Of a stretch of 42,859 nt of DNA, positions 39,744 through 42,859 are shown piece by piece. Position 1 is the first letter of the stretch. Each line of letters begins with the position of its first letter. The notes under the pieces were generated by a model, which saw only the letters and a program-made list of their open reading frames with translations, made no database searches and had not been told where the DNA came from. The DNA is from Myxococcales bacterium (GTDB lineage Bacteria > Myxococcota_A > Polyangia > Haliangiales > Haliangiaceae). Position numbers and translations under genes: made by a program. The stretch is taken from contig CANKMW010000085.1 of assembly GCA_947483555.1 (NCBI GenBank), forward strand, positions 1 to 42,859, read 5' to 3'.

Positions 39744-39780
39744 CTACACGTGTAGTAACGTGGCTACACGCGTCGTAACG
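39744..39780. promoter_or_regulatory. tandem 17-bp operator-like repeat upstream of the sigma gene
   Basis: CTACACGTGTAGTAACG (39744-39760) and CTACACGCGTCGTAACG (39764-39780) match at 15 of 17 bases and are 20 bp apart, close to two helical turns. The first copy contains a perfect 12-bp palindrome CTACACGTGTAG (39744-39755). The repeat fills the gap between the PEGA gene stop and the sigma gene. Confidence 0.65.
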
Positions 39781-39786
39781 CTGTGA

Positions 39787-40623
<837 letters not shown>

Positions 40624-40641
40624 CGTGGTTTCTCCTGCGGG

Positions 40642-41805
40642 TCAGAGCGGCGCGGTGAGCACGAGCCCACCACCGCCCGATTGGACCCACGGCGTCACGA
40701 ACACCTTGGGGGCGCGCGCATACTCGTCGAACCGGTTCTCGCGCTGGTCGAGCTGCTTGCGATACTCGGAGTGCCGGGGCTTGTAGACCTTGATGTAGTA
40801 GTAGGCGGCGACTCCGCCGGCGACCATGGTCCCGAGCACCAGGCCGTCGGTCAGGAGCGCCATGCTCTTGCCGCTCTTGCGGGCGTCCTCGCGCGCATTG
40901 TCGCTGGCGTCCTCGTCGTTGAACGTGCCCTGCTTGCCGACCGCCAGGATGCCGGTCGTGGTGGCACCGGCGAACAACGCGAGCGTGAGCCCGCCGGCGG
41001 CATACAGCGCCAGGCGGCTGGGTCGAGGCGGCAACGGGATCTCGGGCGGCGGCGGCGGCGGCGGCCGCGGCGCCTCGATGATCACCGCCGCCGACTCGAG
41101 CTCGAAGGCGCGCTCCGATTCGCTGCCGGCCTCGATCGTGAGCTTCTGCTCGAGCGGCTTGTGGCCGTCCGCGGTGAGCGACAACGCGTACTCGCCCGGG
41201 GCCAGGAACAGCGGGTCGGCGAGCGGTGACGTGCCGATCGGGTTGCCGTTGATCATCACCGCCGCGCCGTCGGGCGTGATGCCGAGCGCCAGCACGCCGA
41301 GGTTGAGCTTCACGTTCTCGAGCCGCTTCTCGGCTTCGGCACGCAGCTTGGCGTCGACCGTACCGGCCTGGGTCAGGAACCGTCGATAATGGGTCGCGGC
41401 GTCGACCCAGCGTTCGAGCTTCTCCTCGGCGCTGGCGATCGGGAAGTAGATCTTCGGATTGGCGACCAGCTCGTACGCCTTGGTGTATGCGGCCAGCGCA
41501 CGCTGGTACTCGGCCTCGGCGGGCCGCTTTCGCTTCTTGAGGTAGTCGCCCTTCTTGAGGAACGAATCGCCGCCATCGAGCAGCTTCTTGGCCGCGGCCT
41601 TGGTCGCCGGATCGGGCTCCACCGGAGGAGGCGGTGCGTCGGGCGGTGCGTCGGCGTCGCCGGGGGTGACGTCGGGCGGCGGCTCGTCACCGTCCGGCAG
41701 CATCTCGACCTCGGGCTCGGGCTCGGGCTCGGGCTGTGCGAACGCCAGCGGCGTGACGGACATCAGCAACAGCGCTGCCAGCAACCAGGCGCGGCGAACT
41801 CCCAT
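40642..41805 (-). CDS. exported TPR/PEGA-domain membrane protein
   Basis: The 387-residue product has a signal peptide ('AWLLAALLLMSVTPLAFAQ'), a Pro-Glu-Asp-rich spacer, a TPR-like helical part ('KKLLDGGDSFLKKGDYLKKR', 'IYFPIASAEEKLERWVDAAT'), a PEGA domain ('GITPDGAAVMINGNPIGTSP', 'GEYALSLTADGHKP'), a Pro linker and two hydrophobic helices ('LALYAAGGLTLALFAG', 'LLTDGLVLGTMVAGGVAAYY'). This arrangement is frequent in Myxococcota envelope proteins of unknown function. The start at 41805 places the signal peptide at the N-terminus. It lies 44 bp after recO and 18 bp before the second PEGA gene. Confidence 0.82.
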   Translation of the reverse strand: MGVRRAWLLAALLLMSVTPLAFAQPEPEPEPEVEMLPDGDEPPPDVTPGDADAPPDAPPPPVEPDPATKAAAKKLLDGGDSFLKKGDYLKKRKRPAEAEYQRALAAYTKAYELVANPKIYFPIASAEEKLERWVDAATHYRRFLTQAGTVDAKLRAEAEKRLENVKLNLGVLALGITPDGAAVMINGNPIGTSPLADPLFLAPGEYALSLTADGHKPLEQKLTIEAGSESERAFELESAAVIIEAPRPPPPPPPEIPLPPRPSRLALYAAGGLTLALFAGATTTGILAVGKQGTFNDEDASDNAREDARKSGKSMALLTDGLVLGTMVAGGVAAYYYIKVYKPRHSEYRKQLDQRENRFDEYARAPKVFVTPWVQSGGGGLVLTAPL

Positions 41806-41849
41806 GCTCGACAGTCTACTACGGCCGTGGCGGCGATTCACGCCGCCGA

Positions 41850-42629
41850 TCACGGCGACCGCAGGCCGGCGTGGACCTGGGCCACGAACGCCACCGAGCG
41901 CAGCGGCTTGCCGACCAGGTGTCCGACGAACGCGAGCATGAGGTCGCGGGCCTGGACCCGATCGTCGTCCGCGACCACCACCGCGGCCGCGGTCGCGATC
42001 GACGCCGCCGCGGCGGCGCACAGGTAGTGGCGCACGGTCGCCGGCAGCGGGCGGACACCCAGCCCGCGACTGGTGGGCGCGCAGGTGCGGCACACCGTGC
42101 CGCCGCGCCCCGGATCGAACACCGCACCGGCGTCGAGGTCATCGCCGCGTCCGCACGCGGCGCAGCGGTCGAGGGCGACGCCCGAGCCGAGCAGCTCGCA
42201 CAGCGCGAGCTCGAACGCCCGCAGCAGCGATGGCGACGGCCCGGCCGCGAGCGCACCCCAGAGCGCGACGATGAGGTCGAGCACCGCCGGATCCGGCACC
42301 TCGGCGGGCGTCAACTCGCGCACCAGCTCGAGCCCGTAGCTGGCGTGACCGAGCACGACCGGATCGGCGGCCAGCGCTGCGTGATCGGTGATCGCGGTCG
42401 CGCGTTCGAGGTTCCACAGCTCGGCGCCGCGGCTGCGCCGCGCGAGCACCAGCTCGCTGTGGACCAGCACGCCAAGCGCGCCGCCGAACCGCCGCCGCGA
42501 GCTGCGGGCGCCGCGCGCGATCGCCGACACCCGCCCGAGCTCGCGGGTGAACAGCGAGACGACCAGATCGGACTCGCCGACCGCGGTCACCCGCAGCACG
42601 ACGCCATCGGTGGGCTGGCCCCCGGTCAC
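41850..42629 (-). CDS. recO: DNA repair protein RecO
   Basis: Recombination mediator that, with RecR, loads RecA at SSB-coated gaps. The 259-residue product has an N-terminal OB-fold ('GVVLRVTAVGESDLVVSLFT', 'GRVSAIARGARSSRRRFGG'), then a helical domain with a zinc-knuckle pair ('CAACGRGDDLDAGAVFDP' and 'GGTVCRTC'). The start is the GTG at 42629. A TACGCT -10-like hexamer lies at 42655-42650. The gene probably heads a run into the two PEGA genes, although the 44-bp gap allows a separate promoter. Confidence 0.93.
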   Translation of the reverse strand: MTGGQPTDGVVLRVTAVGESDLVVSLFTRELGRVSAIARGARSSRRRFGGALGVLVHSELVLARRSRGAELWNLERATAITDHAALAADPVVLGHASYGLELVRELTPAEVPDPAVLDLIVALWGALAAGPSPSLLRAFELALCELLGSGVALDRCAACGRGDDLDAGAVFDPGRGGTVCRTCAPTSRGLGVRPLPATVRHYLCAAAAASIATAAAVVVADDDRVQARDLMLAFVGHLVGKPLRSVAFVAQVHAGLRSP

Positions 42630-42705
42630 CGGTCACCTCTCACCGAGCCAGCGTAGCAGCCGCCAGCGCGGCCCGCGCGGACGCCAGCCCAGCCAGACGC
42701 ATGAT

Positions 42706-42750
42706 CCCCCCTAAGTACAGGTCACCGCAAGTTGGTGATCAGCAGGGGCG
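42706..42750. other. two-part hairpin upstream of recO
   Basis: Outer arms CCCCT (42708-42712) and AGGGG (42744-42748) enclose an inner stem GGTCACC/GGTGATC (42720-42726 and 42734-42740) with one G-T pair and a 7-nt loop. It could be a structured leader, an operator or a terminator of an unseen gene; no T run supports the last. Nothing else is evident in 42630-42789. Confidence 0.35.
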
Positions 42751-42789
42751 GTACAGCTTCGCCCACCGTCTCGATGGCAGGCATCGTCG

Positions 42790-42859
42790 ATGGCACTGCT
42801 CACCACCGAGCTAGCCACCGCGGCGGTCGGGCGCCAGCTCCTGGAGGGCGCGCCGGATC
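42790..42859. other. possible partial gene at the right edge, strand unresolved
   Basis: On the plus strand an ATG at 42790 opens 'MALLTTELATAAVGRQLLEG' to the edge. On the minus strand the edge reads 'IRRALQELAPDRRGG' and stops at 42811. Both look protein-like, and 70 bases cannot decide; a minus-strand gene would fit an operon with recO. Confidence 0.25.

Noticed and set aside
42700..42750. Folded stretch considered as a tRNA
   Set aside because: No T-arm consensus, acceptor pairing or 70-90-nt cloverleaf could be traced.

Overview
The window is very GC-rich, densely packed chromosomal DNA. It looks like a predatory or social deltaproteobacterium of the phylum Myxococcota; I infer the Haliangium/Kofleria or Nannocystis side from protein style, not from a marker gene. 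Supporting traits are many lipoproteins with Asp- or Cys-rich repeats, a Ser/Thr kinase, FHA, PEGA and TPR proteins, an ECF sigma factor, low-complexity Gly-Ser or Pro-Glu linkers, GTG starts, and genes chained by 4-bp stop/start overlaps. I see no rRNA, tRNA, insertion sequence, prophage or CRISPR array.

Layout, left to right. Positions 282-3000: a degenerate formylglycine-generating-enzyme-like protein, a 55-residue membrane protein, a secreted protein, and a GH113-like glycoside hydrolase domain that follows in the -1 frame after a run of seven A. Positions 3017-7537 (minus): lepA, lepB and a membrane Ser/Thr kinase whose thioredoxin-like C-terminal domain is out of frame and lacks both redox cysteines. 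Positions 7634-12706: a Ca-loop lipoprotein with a cupin, then a minus-strand chain of 2-hydroxyacid dehydrogenase, GT-B-like protein and His-rich lipoprotein, then a divergent polysaccharide deacetylase. Positions 12814-17877: an ATPase-TPR protein, a ribbon-helix-helix/FHA protein and a HEAT-like lipoprotein. Positions 17977-23297: a plus-strand overlapping operon of outer-membrane barrel, saccharopine-dehydrogenase-like protein and an M16 peptidase pair. Positions 23364-31461 (minus): two large propeller-like lipoproteins, a SPOR protein and mutS. Positions 31563-37409 (minus): glyQ-glyS-ppdK. Positions 37540-42629: a PPC-like lipoprotein, an ECF sigma domain in one open frame with a membrane DsbA-like domain, two PEGA proteins and recO.

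The housekeeping parts are translation (glyQ, glyS, lepA), protein export (lepB), repair (mutS, recO) and carbon metabolism (ppdK). The accessory parts are mostly envelope and signalling. The most unusual candidates for new biology are: (1) the sigma-DsbA continuous reading frame with a tandem 17-bp operator-like repeat upstream; (2) the kinase with a cysteine-less thioredoxin domain; (3) the A-AAA-AAA slippery site joining a secreted protein to a glycosidase domain that has no start codon of its own; (4) a hexanucleotide tandem array directly before the mutS start. Several genes also have a -10-like hexamer about 6 nt before the start codon, suggesting leaderless mRNAs. All function calls rest on reading motifs by eye; no database search was possible.
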